DNA of 5,518 bases from Candidatus Hodarchaeota archaeon (GCA_030589605.1 JAUUVJ010000307.1:1-5518); one strand, 5' to 3'; shown: positions 1-5,015, numbered from the stretch's first letter. Notes: generated from the sequence alone by a model not told the origin. Numbers and translations: made by a program.

Positions 1-853
1 CATCAGGAGAGAGATTTACACTTTCAATCCAACGTGCAAAGGCTTCAGTTAGTATTTTTGATGTTTTTTCTGATATAGATGCCTTGATAAGTTCCTGTTT
101 CAAAGAAATAGATGGATCCTCGCTATATCTGAATAGATATAAATGATTATCATCTAAACTGAATGTACCTAATTTGTAATGATATCCAAACTCACCTATA
201 TGTACAATCTCACTTTTTACTTCTTTTTTTTCATTAGTTGCGAAATCAGGAACAGGTACAACGAAGGGCTGGATAAAACGTCCATCAAGATAAAAAGTTA
301 GTTCTCTACAGTAAGCTTCAGTTATTACTCGTGGATCTGTTTTCATTTTTTCCTGTTCTTTTTTCTGAGACTTGTATCCACTAAATTCAATCGGTTTTAG
401 AACATAGGAAGGAATTTTTTCTTTCTTGGGATCTAATAATTCTTTTAATTCCTCATTATTAACATAAGTAGTAAGGTGGATATATTTACTATCATGACTC
501 CAAGTAAATTCAATAACCTTTTGGGGAAAATTTGTAACTTTAATGGCTTCTCCTCCGTTAGTTGGCATCACATAAATCTGCATTCCTTTTTCTGAACGAG
601 AAGAAAGAAATGCTAGATATTCTCCTGAAGGAGAAAACTTTGGAGCTTTATCAAAATGAGTACCTGATGTAAATTGGAAGTAATCTTTTTCACCAAGGGT
701 TTTCATATAAAGAGCACCTTGGTACTGATTTGTTTCTTCATTTATCTTTCTTATAGAAAAGATACATTTAGTTCCATCAGTTGTAGGGGAATTTGGAAAT
801 TTTAAATTCACGTAATCCTCACTAGTTACAATTTCACTCGAGTTATTTGACAT
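1..853 (-). CDS. S9-family serine peptidase (acylaminoacyl-peptidase / prolyl-oligopeptidase-like), N-terminal propeller part, truncated by window edge
   Basis: Reading the minus strand from the ATG at 853 gives 284 uninterrupted codons to the left edge, so the 3' part is missing. The protein has no signal peptide and should be cytosolic. Residues about 70-110 carry a TolB/PD40-like blade: KFSPSGEYLAFLSSR, then IYVMPTNGGEAIKVT. A second blade start follows at about 117-127 (FTWSHDSKYIH). DPRVITEAYCRELTFYLDGR (about 173-192) resembles the linker segment of S9C peptidases that reads PR.I..L.Y..DG. Family knowledge: the propeller gates access to a C-terminal alpha/beta-hydrolase domain with a Ser-Asp-His triad, and such enzymes cleave short or N-acylated peptides. 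S9C proteins usually have 600-700 residues, so more than half, including the triad, would lie outside the window. Family assignment is fairly secure; activity cannot be judged from this part. It is divergently oriented from the small gene at 1013. Confidence 0.82.
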   Translation of the reverse strand, partial: MSNNSSEIVTSEDYVNLKFPNSPTTDGTKCIFSIRKINEETNQYQGALYMKTLGEKDYFQFTSGTHFDKAPKFSPSGEYLAFLSSRSEKGMQIYVMPTNGGEAIKVTNFPQKVIEFTWSHDSKYIHLTTYVNNEELKELLDPKKEKIPSYVLKPIEFSGYKSQKKEQEKMKTDPRVITEAYCRELTFYLDGRFIQPFVVPVPDFATNEKKEVKSEIVHIGEFGYHYKLGTFSLDDNHLYLFRYSEDPSISLKQELIKASISEKTSKILTEAFARWIESVNLSPD

Positions 854-880
854 TTCGAATCACAAAGGTCTTAATTTATT

Positions 881-897
881 CAATTTATGCTTTTTCG
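881..897 (-). promoter_or_regulatory. Possible BRE/TATA element for the S9 peptidase
   Basis: On the minus strand the sequence reads cgaaaaagcataaattg. This is an A-rich BRE-like stretch directly followed by a CATAAATT box, ending about 27 bases before the ATG at 853. Archaeal TATA boxes lie about 25 bases before the transcript start, so the mRNA would be nearly leaderless. No Shine-Dalgarno sequence is visible before the ATG, which agrees. The box is found by eye in AT-rich DNA, so it is only a candidate. Confidence 0.35.
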
Positions 898-929
898 TAT
901 TTATTAATAGATATTTCTTTGATCAACCT

Positions 930-945
930 GAAAAGGTATAATAGG
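930..945 (+). promoter_or_regulatory. Possible BRE/TATA element for the small membrane protein gene
   Basis: The sequence gaaaaggtataatagg has an A-rich BRE-like half followed by TATAAT. It lies in the divergent spacer between the S9 peptidase and the small gene at 1013. A transcript starting about 25 bases downstream (about 965) would contain the TTG start at 1013 with a leader of about 48 bases. This is circumstantial support that something is transcribed to the right here. Confidence 0.3.
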
Positions 946-1012
946 TACAAGCTTCTATTTATTTAAGTTAGAAAAGCTATTTTGACCAAGAATTTGAATG
1001 ATTTGATCCCAT

Positions 1013-1231
1013 TTGAAATTATTAACGAAAGAGATAACTCCATTTATTTATACTCTAGCTTTTTTATTTTGCTTAACAATCCTACTTATACTTATTATCT
1101 TCTTCTTCCTATCAAGAGATCCAACTATTCAGCTCGTATTACTCATCTTAATTATATGTTGCCTAGTTGCCATCTATAAAAATCATAAAAAAAGCAATAA
1201 ATATTATAATAAGCGTGATACCAAATTTTAA
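1013..1231 (+). CDS. Putative two-helix membrane microprotein (72 residues), TTG start
   Basis: Not a recognised family. The frame opens after a TGA at 1004-1006 and has no ATG, so TTG at 1013 is the only usual start; no convincing Shine-Dalgarno sequence precedes it. The protein has a basic N-terminus (MKLLTKE), a hydrophobic stretch at about 11-33, a short polar turn (SRDPT), a second hydrophobic stretch at about 40-55, and a lysine/asparagine-rich tail from about 56 (KNHKKSNKYYNKR). That is the layout of a hairpin membrane protein with both ends on the cytosolic, positive side. Its stop overlaps the stop of the convergent gene at 1228 (TTAA read on both strands), a tight packing often seen for real genes. 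Against it: AT-rich DNA easily yields hydrophobic frames, and a second TTG frame (982-1179) overlaps it. Function unknown. Confidence 0.42.
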   Translation: MKLLTKEITPFIYTLAFLFCLTILLILIIFFFLSRDPTIQLVLLILIICCLVAIYKNHKKSNKYYNKRDTKF

Positions 1232-1716
1232 GGTTCTTCCTCTTTCGATAAGTACTTCTCTAACCATTCTTCCCTTGTTCTTGAGACTCCGTTAATTCTA
1301 GGTTCGCATTTACCCTTTGAATGGATGTAAATCAGATTATTACTCGAGCCACGAATCATTAAAAATTTATCATCAGTTATAAATACACCACAAACAACAC
1401 ACTTCATACGTTGAAATTTTTGCTTAAAATCAACAGATCCCTTGACTTCTGTTATCACTTTTCGAGGCTTAGAATTATTATTCTGCACTTCCTTGATGAG
1501 ATCATGAACTGTAATATTTACATTGTCCAAATCATTAACATTGAATCTAACTGAATCAGAGATTTGTTTTTTAATTGCGGTTTTTTCTTGTTTAGGCACA
1601 GTAGACAAAAAAAGAGGACATGATAAGAAATGACATTGTGTCGGTTCAGACCAATATGCACAAAGTTTTATATTCCTGTAAATACAGCACTTTCGTATTT
1701 CTCTGTATTCTTGCAT
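1228..1716 (-). CDS. Uncharacterised cysteine-rich protein with two putative zinc-binding sites (162 residues)
   Basis: I do not recognise a named family. The N-terminal region has a Cys-rich segment at about 10-33 (C10, C11, C19, C28, H29, C33, ending in LSCPLF), enough ligands for one zinc ion or an iron-sulfur cluster. A polar linker at about 40-100 (KQEKTAIKKQ, NNNSKPRK) follows. The C-terminal part has CVVCG at 106-110 and IHSKGKC at 131-137, a CxxC plus HxxxxC set arranged like a zinc ribbon with its knuckles joined by a beta-rich stretch. The tail is charged and ends in KEEEP. No signal peptide or membrane segment is seen. An in-frame TAG lies upstream and no other start codon intervenes, so the ATG at 1716 is firm. 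The gene is divergent from the DP1-N-like gene at 1973, with a 256-base shared spacer. A role in nucleic-acid or protein binding is a reasonable inference, nothing more specific. Confidence 0.72.
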   Translation of the reverse strand: MQEYREIRKCCIYRNIKLCAYWSEPTQCHFLSCPLFLSTVPKQEKTAIKKQISDSVRFNVNDLDNVNITVHDLIKEVQNNNSKPRKVITEVKGSVDFKQKFQRMKCVVCGVFITDDKFLMIRGSSNNLIYIHSKGKCEPRINGVSRTREEWLEKYLSKEEEP

Positions 1717-1773
1717 CTCTTCTTTAATCCTTAAATAACACTAAGATCTGAAAAAAGTATTAGAATCTCATTT

Positions 1774-1787
1774 CTTTATACTTTTGT
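1774..1787 (-). promoter_or_regulatory. Possible BRE/TATA element for the cysteine-rich protein gene
   Basis: On the minus strand the sequence is acaaaagtataaag: an A-rich BRE-like half and a GTATAAAG box. A start about 25 bases downstream (about 1752) leaves a leader of about 36 bases to the ATG at 1716. Spacing and sequence fit archaeal promoters well, but this rests on inspection only. Confidence 0.4.
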
Positions 1788-1905
1788 ATGAAAAATATTG
1801 ATAGAAAAGAATGTGAAGAGATGTTAAAAACAAATAAATTCTAGAATAAATGGAATTCAACATTAATTATAAAGAATTATTCTTGTCAATCTAGAAATGA
1901 GAATG

Positions 1906-1932
1906 ATTTTAAAATAAGAATAACTTAAATTT
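1906..1932 (+). promoter_or_regulatory. Possible TATA region for the DP1-N-like gene
   Basis: Two overlapping candidates lie here: TTTTAAAATAA around 1907-1917 and CTTAAATTT around 1924-1932. Either would place a transcript start between about 1935 and 1957, just before the GAGG motif at 1962-1965 that precedes the ATG at 1973. The exact box cannot be chosen in such AT-rich sequence. Confidence 0.28.
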
Positions 1933-1972
1933 GACTAATAATGAATCATGCTTTTAAAGTTGAGGCACAAAA

Positions 1973-2422
1973 ATGGCCGAAAGCGAATTATTAAGTAAAT
2001 TGAAAGCAAATAACTTTAAGGTTACACCAGGGGCAATGGAAGTATTAAAAAACAGCCATATCCCGGTAAATGATCTTGTAAATGATATTGCAATCTCATG
2101 GGGAGACGAAGAAAGAATTATTACAACTAAGAAAGCTATAAGAGTAATGCTAAACTCTCAAAAATTTTCCGTTTTTTCTAAAGAGATAACAGAAGAAATA
2201 AAGAAAAAAGCAGAGCTAGTAGTAGTGGTTCCAAGGCATTTGATGCGTACATATGCTATAATGAAGCGTTTTGGTAATACCCCTGTAATACCAGGTCGCA
2301 TTGCGCAAATTACTCATAGAAAAAAAGAGACAGAAAAAATCTATCTTGAAGAATTAGTGAAAAATGGTTTTATTAAAAAGAAACTAAAAGAAAAAAATCA
2401 GTATTCCTATCAAATTTTGTGA
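1973..2422 (+). CDS. Small protein with DNA polymerase D small-subunit (DP1) N-terminal-like domain and a C-terminal winged-helix-like domain (149 residues)
   Basis: An in-frame TGA at 1961-1963 fixes the ATG at 1973; TGAGG 7 bases upstream serves as ribosome binding site. Residues 5-61 (LLSKLKANNFKVTPGAMEVL, then IPVNDLV, then ERIITTKKAIRVML) match, as I remember it, the N-terminal helical domain of archaeal DP1 (KANY.ITP.A...L, then LV, then YIIT...A...L). Known biology: that domain precedes the OB and phosphodiesterase domains of DP1, and resembles the N-terminus of the eukaryotic Pol epsilon B subunit. Here those domains are absent. Instead, after a linker, residues 83-149 run VVVVPRHLMRTY, GRIAQITHRKKETEKIYLEELVKNGFI and a lysine-rich beta-hairpin-like end, as expected for a winged helix. 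No transmembrane segment or zinc motif. I infer a DNA- or replication-associated role; a plain transcription regulator is the alternative. The similarity is judged from memory, not computed. Confidence 0.68.
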   Translation: MAESELLSKLKANNFKVTPGAMEVLKNSHIPVNDLVNDIAISWGDEERIITTKKAIRVMLNSQKFSVFSKEITEEIKKKAELVVVVPRHLMRTYAIMKRFGNTPVIPGRIAQITHRKKETEKIYLEELVKNGFIKKKLKEKNQYSYQIL

Positions 2423-2523
2423 TATAACAACTTTCTTTAATAAAAATTAACCAATAAATAAGACTCTATAGAAAGATTAAATAGATGAATTTGAATATTC
2501 TTGTCTTTATTTACATTAGAAAC

Positions 2524-2541
2524 GCGAGAAAATGTATATGA
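2524..2541 (+). promoter_or_regulatory. Possible BRE/TATA element for phosphoglycerate mutase
   Basis: The sequence cgagaaaatgtatatgaa combines a purine/A-rich BRE-like half with a TGTATATG box. A transcript start about 25 bases on (about 2562) leaves a leader of about 30 bases containing the AAGGGA ribosome binding site at 2580-2585, 6 bases before the ATG at 2592. It suggests the gene is transcribed separately from the DP1-N-like gene, which ends 169 bases upstream. Confidence 0.42.
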
Positions 2542-2591
2542 AACATATTCGATTAATTTTCATAATAAAATACTAAATTAAGGGAATTATC

Positions 2592-3341
2592 ATGTATAAA
2601 TTAGTTTTACTTCGTCATGGTGAGTCGACATGGAATCAAAAAGGTCTCTTTACTGGCTGGACTGATGTAGATTTATCTGAAAAAGGAACATCCGAAGCTA
2701 TAACATCAGGACAGGTTTTAAAGCAAAAAAATTTCGTCTTTGATATAGCCTACACAAGTGTACTAAAAAGAGCCATTCGAACTCTTTGGATAGTCATGGA
2801 TGAAATGGATATGATGTGGATTCCAGTTCATCGATCTTGGTGTTTAAATGAGCGACACTATGGCGCTCTTCAAGGCCTTAACAAAGCTGAAACAGCTGAA
2901 AAGCATGGAGAAAAGCAAGTTCTTATTTGGAGACGAAGTTATGATATCCGCCCTCCAAATCTAGAAAAATCGGATAAACGATATCCTGGAAAAGATCCAA
3001 AATATAGCAATCTGAAAGAAGATGAAACTCCCACCTCAGAATGTTTAAAAGATACGGTAGCGAGAGTACTTCCCTATTGGCATGAGCAAATTTTACCTTC
3101 AATAAAAGCAGGATCAAAAGTACTGATTACAGCCCATGGCAATAGTCTCCGTGCATTAGTGAAATATTTAGATAATGTCCCAAATGATGAAATTTTAAAA
3201 CTCAATATTCCTACAGGCATTCCACTTGTTTATGAATTAGATGAAAATCTCAAACCGATAAAACACTACTACCTAGGCGATCCAGAAGAAGTAAAAAAAG
3301 CAATGCAAAAGGTAGCTGATCAAGGAAAAGCAAAAAAATAA
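2592..3341 (+). CDS. gpmA: 2,3-bisphosphoglycerate-dependent phosphoglycerate mutase
   Basis: Interconverts 3-phosphoglycerate and 2-phosphoglycerate in glycolysis and gluconeogenesis through a phosphohistidine intermediate, in the cytosol. The 249 residues equal the usual full length. All active-site parts are visible: LLRHGEST (6-13) with the phosphorylated H9, FTGWTDVDLSEKG (20-32), R60 in the SVLKRAIRT segment, LNERHYGALQGLNK (85-98) with acid/base E87, RRSYDIRPP (114-122), and TAHGNSLRALVK (180-191) with the second histidine H182. The C-terminal YYLGDPEEVKKAMQKVADQG (226-245) is the mobile lid typical of bacterial GpmA. An in-frame TAA at 2574-2576 precedes the start. Archaea more often use the unrelated cofactor-independent enzyme or shorter dPGM-like phosphatases, so a close bacterial-type copy suggests acquisition from bacteria. 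Base composition matches the neighbours, so any transfer is not recent. Confidence 0.96.
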   Translation: MYKLVLLRHGESTWNQKGLFTGWTDVDLSEKGTSEAITSGQVLKQKNFVFDIAYTSVLKRAIRTLWIVMDEMDMMWIPVHRSWCLNERHYGALQGLNKAETAEKHGEKQVLIWRRSYDIRPPNLEKSDKRYPGKDPKYSNLKEDETPTSECLKDTVARVLPYWHEQILPSIKAGSKVLITAHGNSLRALVKYLDNVPNDEILKLNIPTGIPLVYELDENLKPIKHYYLGDPEEVKKAMQKVADQGKAKK

Positions 3342-3343
3342 AA

Positions 3344-3376
3344 TTGACCATCTCTCTGTTTTGGTCAAATATTTTT
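3344..3376 (+). terminator. Hairpin and T-run behind phosphoglycerate mutase
   Basis: TTGACCA (3344-3350) and TGGTCAA (3362-3368) form a perfect 7-bp stem with an 11-base loop. It starts two bases after the stop codon and is followed by ATATTTTT. Position and T-run suggest a transcript end or mRNA 3' stem-loop. Because archaeal termination needs mainly the U-rich tract, an operator role for the palindrome in front of the C45 gene is an alternative. Confidence 0.5.
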
Positions 3377-3442
3377 CATTAAAATAGATAGTCAGCTTAA
3401 TTATTAATATTACTGCTTTTAATTATCTCGAGATGATAAAGC

Positions 3443-4258
3443 ATGGGTTGTACAACTGGTGCAAAGCTTTTTAAAAAATCTAATACACTAATTGCATTTA
3501 AGAATAAAGATTTTGAAATAAAAACTCATAAGGATAAACTGATTCTAGATCATAAAGATAATTTTGGAGTAGGAGGGTTGAACTTCGACAATAATAAACC
3601 TTCTGGTTTTTCTATTGGAATAAACAAACATGGACTAGTTGCTGTTAACTCCCATGTCTTGACAAAATCAGATCCTTCATATGATTTACTTACTGAACGC
3701 ATAGTTTTGGAAGCCAAGACTATTGATGAAGCAATTGATATTTGCAAAAAAGAGATTAACAACGCTCAAAAGTATCAATGGTGTAATATGGTCATTTCAA
3801 CCCCTGAGGAGCTTGCTGCAATTGAATTAGCACCCCCAAATATTGGTATAGATCGATCAAGTGATTTTATTGTCCGTACTAATCATCAACTGACATTAAA
3901 CTCTAATGAACCAATTATTAAATCCTTTGGTAAAAAACACCTGTTAGATAGTATTATTCGTTATGAATATACCAAGAAAAAACTAGAATCCTGTTCCAGT
4001 AAACAGGAAATTGTTTCTACTTTAATGTCTCATAATAAAAATGGACCAATTTGCCGTCATGGTACTAAATCTTTTCAAAAACGATCATATTTTACTGTGT
4101 ACAGCTATATCGTAATTGTTCAAAGGAACACGAACCTTTCAATAACCTGGGATGTTGTAAAAGGGCCACCTTGTCTTAATTCGTATCAAAACATAGATAT
4201 TGATTTTCCATTAGATGAAAAAAAAAGAAATTACATTCAAGGGTTATATCCTGTTTAG
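3443..4258 (+). CDS. C45-family N-terminal-nucleophile hydrolase / acyltransferase (isopenicillin N acyltransferase-like)
   Basis: Family members cleave or transfer acyl groups on amide bonds using the N-terminal cysteine exposed by self-cleavage. An in-frame TAA at 3437-3439 and a GAGATGAT ribosome binding site (3430-3437) fix the ATG at 3443, so the chain begins Met-Gly-Cys. GCTT equals the Gly-Cys cleavage context of Penicillium acyltransferase, making C3 the predicted nucleophile with a two-residue propeptide. Other family marks: KNKDFE (20-25), the N.D motif found in choloylglycine-hydrolase-type Ntn enzymes; GLVAVNSHVL (64-73); RTNHQL (145-150), whose Asn probably helps form the oxyanion hole; GPICRHG (201-207); and GPPCLNSYQNIDI (241-253) near the end. 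The 271-residue length fits the small C45 group. No signal peptide, so cytosolic. Substrate cannot be read from the sequence; peptide, acyl-amino-acid or amine conjugates are possible. It is 101 bases from gpmA and separated from it by a hairpin, so probably its own transcript. Confidence 0.85.
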   Translation: MGCTTGAKLFKKSNTLIAFKNKDFEIKTHKDKLILDHKDNFGVGGLNFDNNKPSGFSIGINKHGLVAVNSHVLTKSDPSYDLLTERIVLEAKTIDEAIDICKKEINNAQKYQWCNMVISTPEELAAIELAPPNIGIDRSSDFIVRTNHQLTLNSNEPIIKSFGKKHLLDSIIRYEYTKKKLESCSSKQEIVSTLMSHNKNGPICRHGTKSFQKRSYFTVYSYIVIVQRNTNLSITWDVVKGPPCLNSYQNIDIDFPLDEKKRNYIQGLYPV

Positions 4259-4299
4259 TTTACCAAATTTGTATATAGAAATTAAAATGAAAGAATGTA

Positions 4300-4322
4300 G
4301 ACTAATTTATTAGTCACCTTTT
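4300..4322 (+). terminator. Hairpin and short T-run behind the C45 gene
   Basis: GACTAA (4300-4305) and TTAGTC (4310-4315) form a 6-bp stem with loop TTTA, which a further T-A pair can close. CCTTTTCT follows. It lies 41 bases after the stop of the C45 gene and is a modest candidate for its transcript end. Confidence 0.38.
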
Positions 4323-4466
4323 CTATTCACTTCTAGAACGACTAGCTATCCATCTTCATACGATCTATCTAGGCAAATAAACATTAGCACATCTTTTTCT
4401 ATTGCAGAAAATGAATGTAAAACAGAGAAAATATCAGGGATACCAACTGAATCGGAATTCTCTCAA

Positions 4467-4621
4467 TTAATTAGCATTTTCAGCAACGTCGAAGATTTTT
4501 ACAGCAATTCCTACTAATTCATTCAAGTTCAAACTCTTTCGCTTTCTAAATGCTTCATAAAATCTTCTAGTTAGAAGTAAACAAACAGAAAAGAGAATTA
4601 ATGCAAAAAAAACATATACAT
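4467..4621 (-). pseudogene. Small single-span membrane protein gene, frameshifted at a T8 run
   Basis: On the minus strand a stop-to-stop frame ending at the TAA at 4467-4469 encodes FFALILFSVCLLLTRRFYEA, then FRKRKSLNLNELVGIAVKIF and DVAENAN. That is one membrane helix, a strongly basic flank (TRRFYEAFRKRK), then an amphipathic helix, i.e. a plausible inside-facing microprotein. The frame has no ATG, GTG or TTG upstream of the membrane segment. Two ATGs (4619-4621 and 4613-4615) lie just ahead but in another frame, joined to it by a T8 run (A8 at 4605-4612 on the plus strand). With nine T instead of eight, the product would be a continuous 51-residue protein starting MYMFFFALILF. A TATA-like box (gtataaac, minus, 4659-4666) sits about 41 bases before the first ATG. 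It may be a real loss of function, a homopolymer sequencing or assembly error, or slippage-dependent expression. No family recognised. Confidence 0.45.
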
Positions 4622-4658
4622 GAAGATGATGAGTTGATATAGAGAAGGCTTTTCAAAA

Positions 4659-4666
4659 GTTTATAC
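4659..4666 (-). promoter_or_regulatory. Possible TATA box for the frameshifted membrane microprotein
   Basis: On the minus strand gtataaac follows the purine-rich gaagataca. A transcript start about 25 bases downstream (about 4637) would make the ATG at 4621 the first start codon, with a leader of about 16 bases and no Shine-Dalgarno sequence. This supports that ATG as the original start but is weak alone. Confidence 0.25.
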
Positions 4667-4812
4667 TGTATCTTCAAAATTGAAGTTCTTCCTCTGTTTA
4701 TGTATCCGAATAACGAATTAAATAGCATTATTTATTGTAATAACGAAGGAGGTATTAATAATACTCAAAAAAACAAATATACGTCGAAAATTGAATACCA
4801 CTTATCAGAACT

Positions 4813-4834
4813 GAAGTGAAGAATCATTCACTTC
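4813..4834. repeat. Perfect 8-bp inverted repeat
   Basis: GAAGTGAA (4813-4820) and TTCACTTC (4827-4834) are exact reverse complements separated by GAATCA. It lies about 180 bases before the histone start and about 90 bases before the histone TATA box, outside the expected core promoter. It could be a hairpin at the end of a short plus-strand transcript (TAATTCTCTT follows) or a dimeric regulator site. Confidence 0.55.
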
Positions 4835-4922
4835 TAATTCTCTTAGTGACATACAGTTCATAATGTGTTTGGCTTATACTAAATTTACAATTTGGGAAAA
4901 TCGGAATGATCCAATAAAAATT

Positions 4923-4940
4923 GAGAAAAACTTATAAACA
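4923..4940 (+). promoter_or_regulatory. Histone promoter: BRE plus TATA box
   Basis: The sequence gagaaaaacttataaaca has a purine/A-rich BRE-like part (4923-4930) joined to TTATAAA (4932-4938). It is the best promoter in the window. Standard archaeal spacing of about 25 bases from the TATA centre predicts a transcript start near 4960, giving a 5' leader of about 55 bases. Confidence 0.6.
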
Positions 4941-4959
4941 AGTAAAATATTTCCCTATC

Positions 4960-4985
4960 TTGTAAGGTAGAAAAACTCCTTACAA
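4960..4985 (+). promoter_or_regulatory. Stem-loop at the predicted 5' end of the histone mRNA
   Basis: TTGTAAGG (4960-4967) and CCTTACAA (4978-4985) are perfect complements around the A-rich loop TAGAAAAACT. The stem begins where the transcript should start, so the mRNA would open with an 8-bp hairpin. The ribosome binding site at 5004-5009 lies 18 bases past it and is left free. It could protect the mRNA 5' end, bind a regulator as DNA, or be a regulatory RNA element. Confidence 0.5.
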
Positions 4986-5003
4986 ATAAATATTCTGGAG
5001 AAA

Positions 5004-5009
5004 AGGTGA
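5004..5009 (+). promoter_or_regulatory. Histone ribosome binding site
   Basis: AGGTGA lies 6 bases before the ATG at 5016 and complements the conserved 3' end of archaeal 16S rRNA over six bases. It is the strongest correctly spaced ribosome binding site in the window. Its TGA is also an in-frame stop (5007-5009), which settles the start of the gene. Confidence 0.75.
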
Positions 5010-5015
5010 AAAAAA

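Larger units (their letters stand above)
4259..5015. other. 757-base intergenic region between the C45 gene and the histone
   Basis: This is the longest stretch without an intact gene. It holds the hairpin at 4300-4315, a broken reverse-strand small membrane-protein frame (4467-4621), a 39-codon plus-strand frame at 4700-4819 of doubtful reality, an isolated AAGGAGGT motif with an adjoining palindrome (4746-4764), a perfect 8-bp hairpin (4813-4834), and the histone promoter and leader (4923-5015). No tRNA, rRNA, CRISPR repeat or transposase remnant was found. Between roughly 4835 and 4920 I see nothing interpretable. Confidence 0.7.

Noticed and set aside
923..937. ACCT-GAAA-AGGT mini-hairpin with a GNRA-like loop
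   Set aside because: The stem has only four pairs and overlaps the BRE-like stretch; it is expected by chance.
982..1179. 65-residue plus-strand frame starting at TTG
   Set aside because: It overlaps the 1013-1231 frame in another register, has no clear domain or membrane layout, and looks like the shadow of the hydrophobic-hairpin frame.
2437..2450. TTAAT-AAAA-ATTAA inverted repeat behind the DP1-N-like gene
   Set aside because: It has only A-T pairs and five base pairs, too weak and too common in this DNA to call a terminator.
2923..3117. 64-residue minus-strand frame
   Set aside because: It lies entirely antisense to phosphoglycerate mutase, whose family identity is certain.
3550..3762. 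70-residue minus-strand frame
   Set aside because: It lies antisense within the C45 enzyme gene and has no features of its own.
4314..4517. 67-codon plus-strand frame, serine-rich, ending FSNVEDFYSNSY
   Set aside because: It has no ATG, GTG or TTG at a usable position, overlaps the 3' end of the reverse membrane-protein frame in exact codon register, and has no promoter or ribosome binding site.
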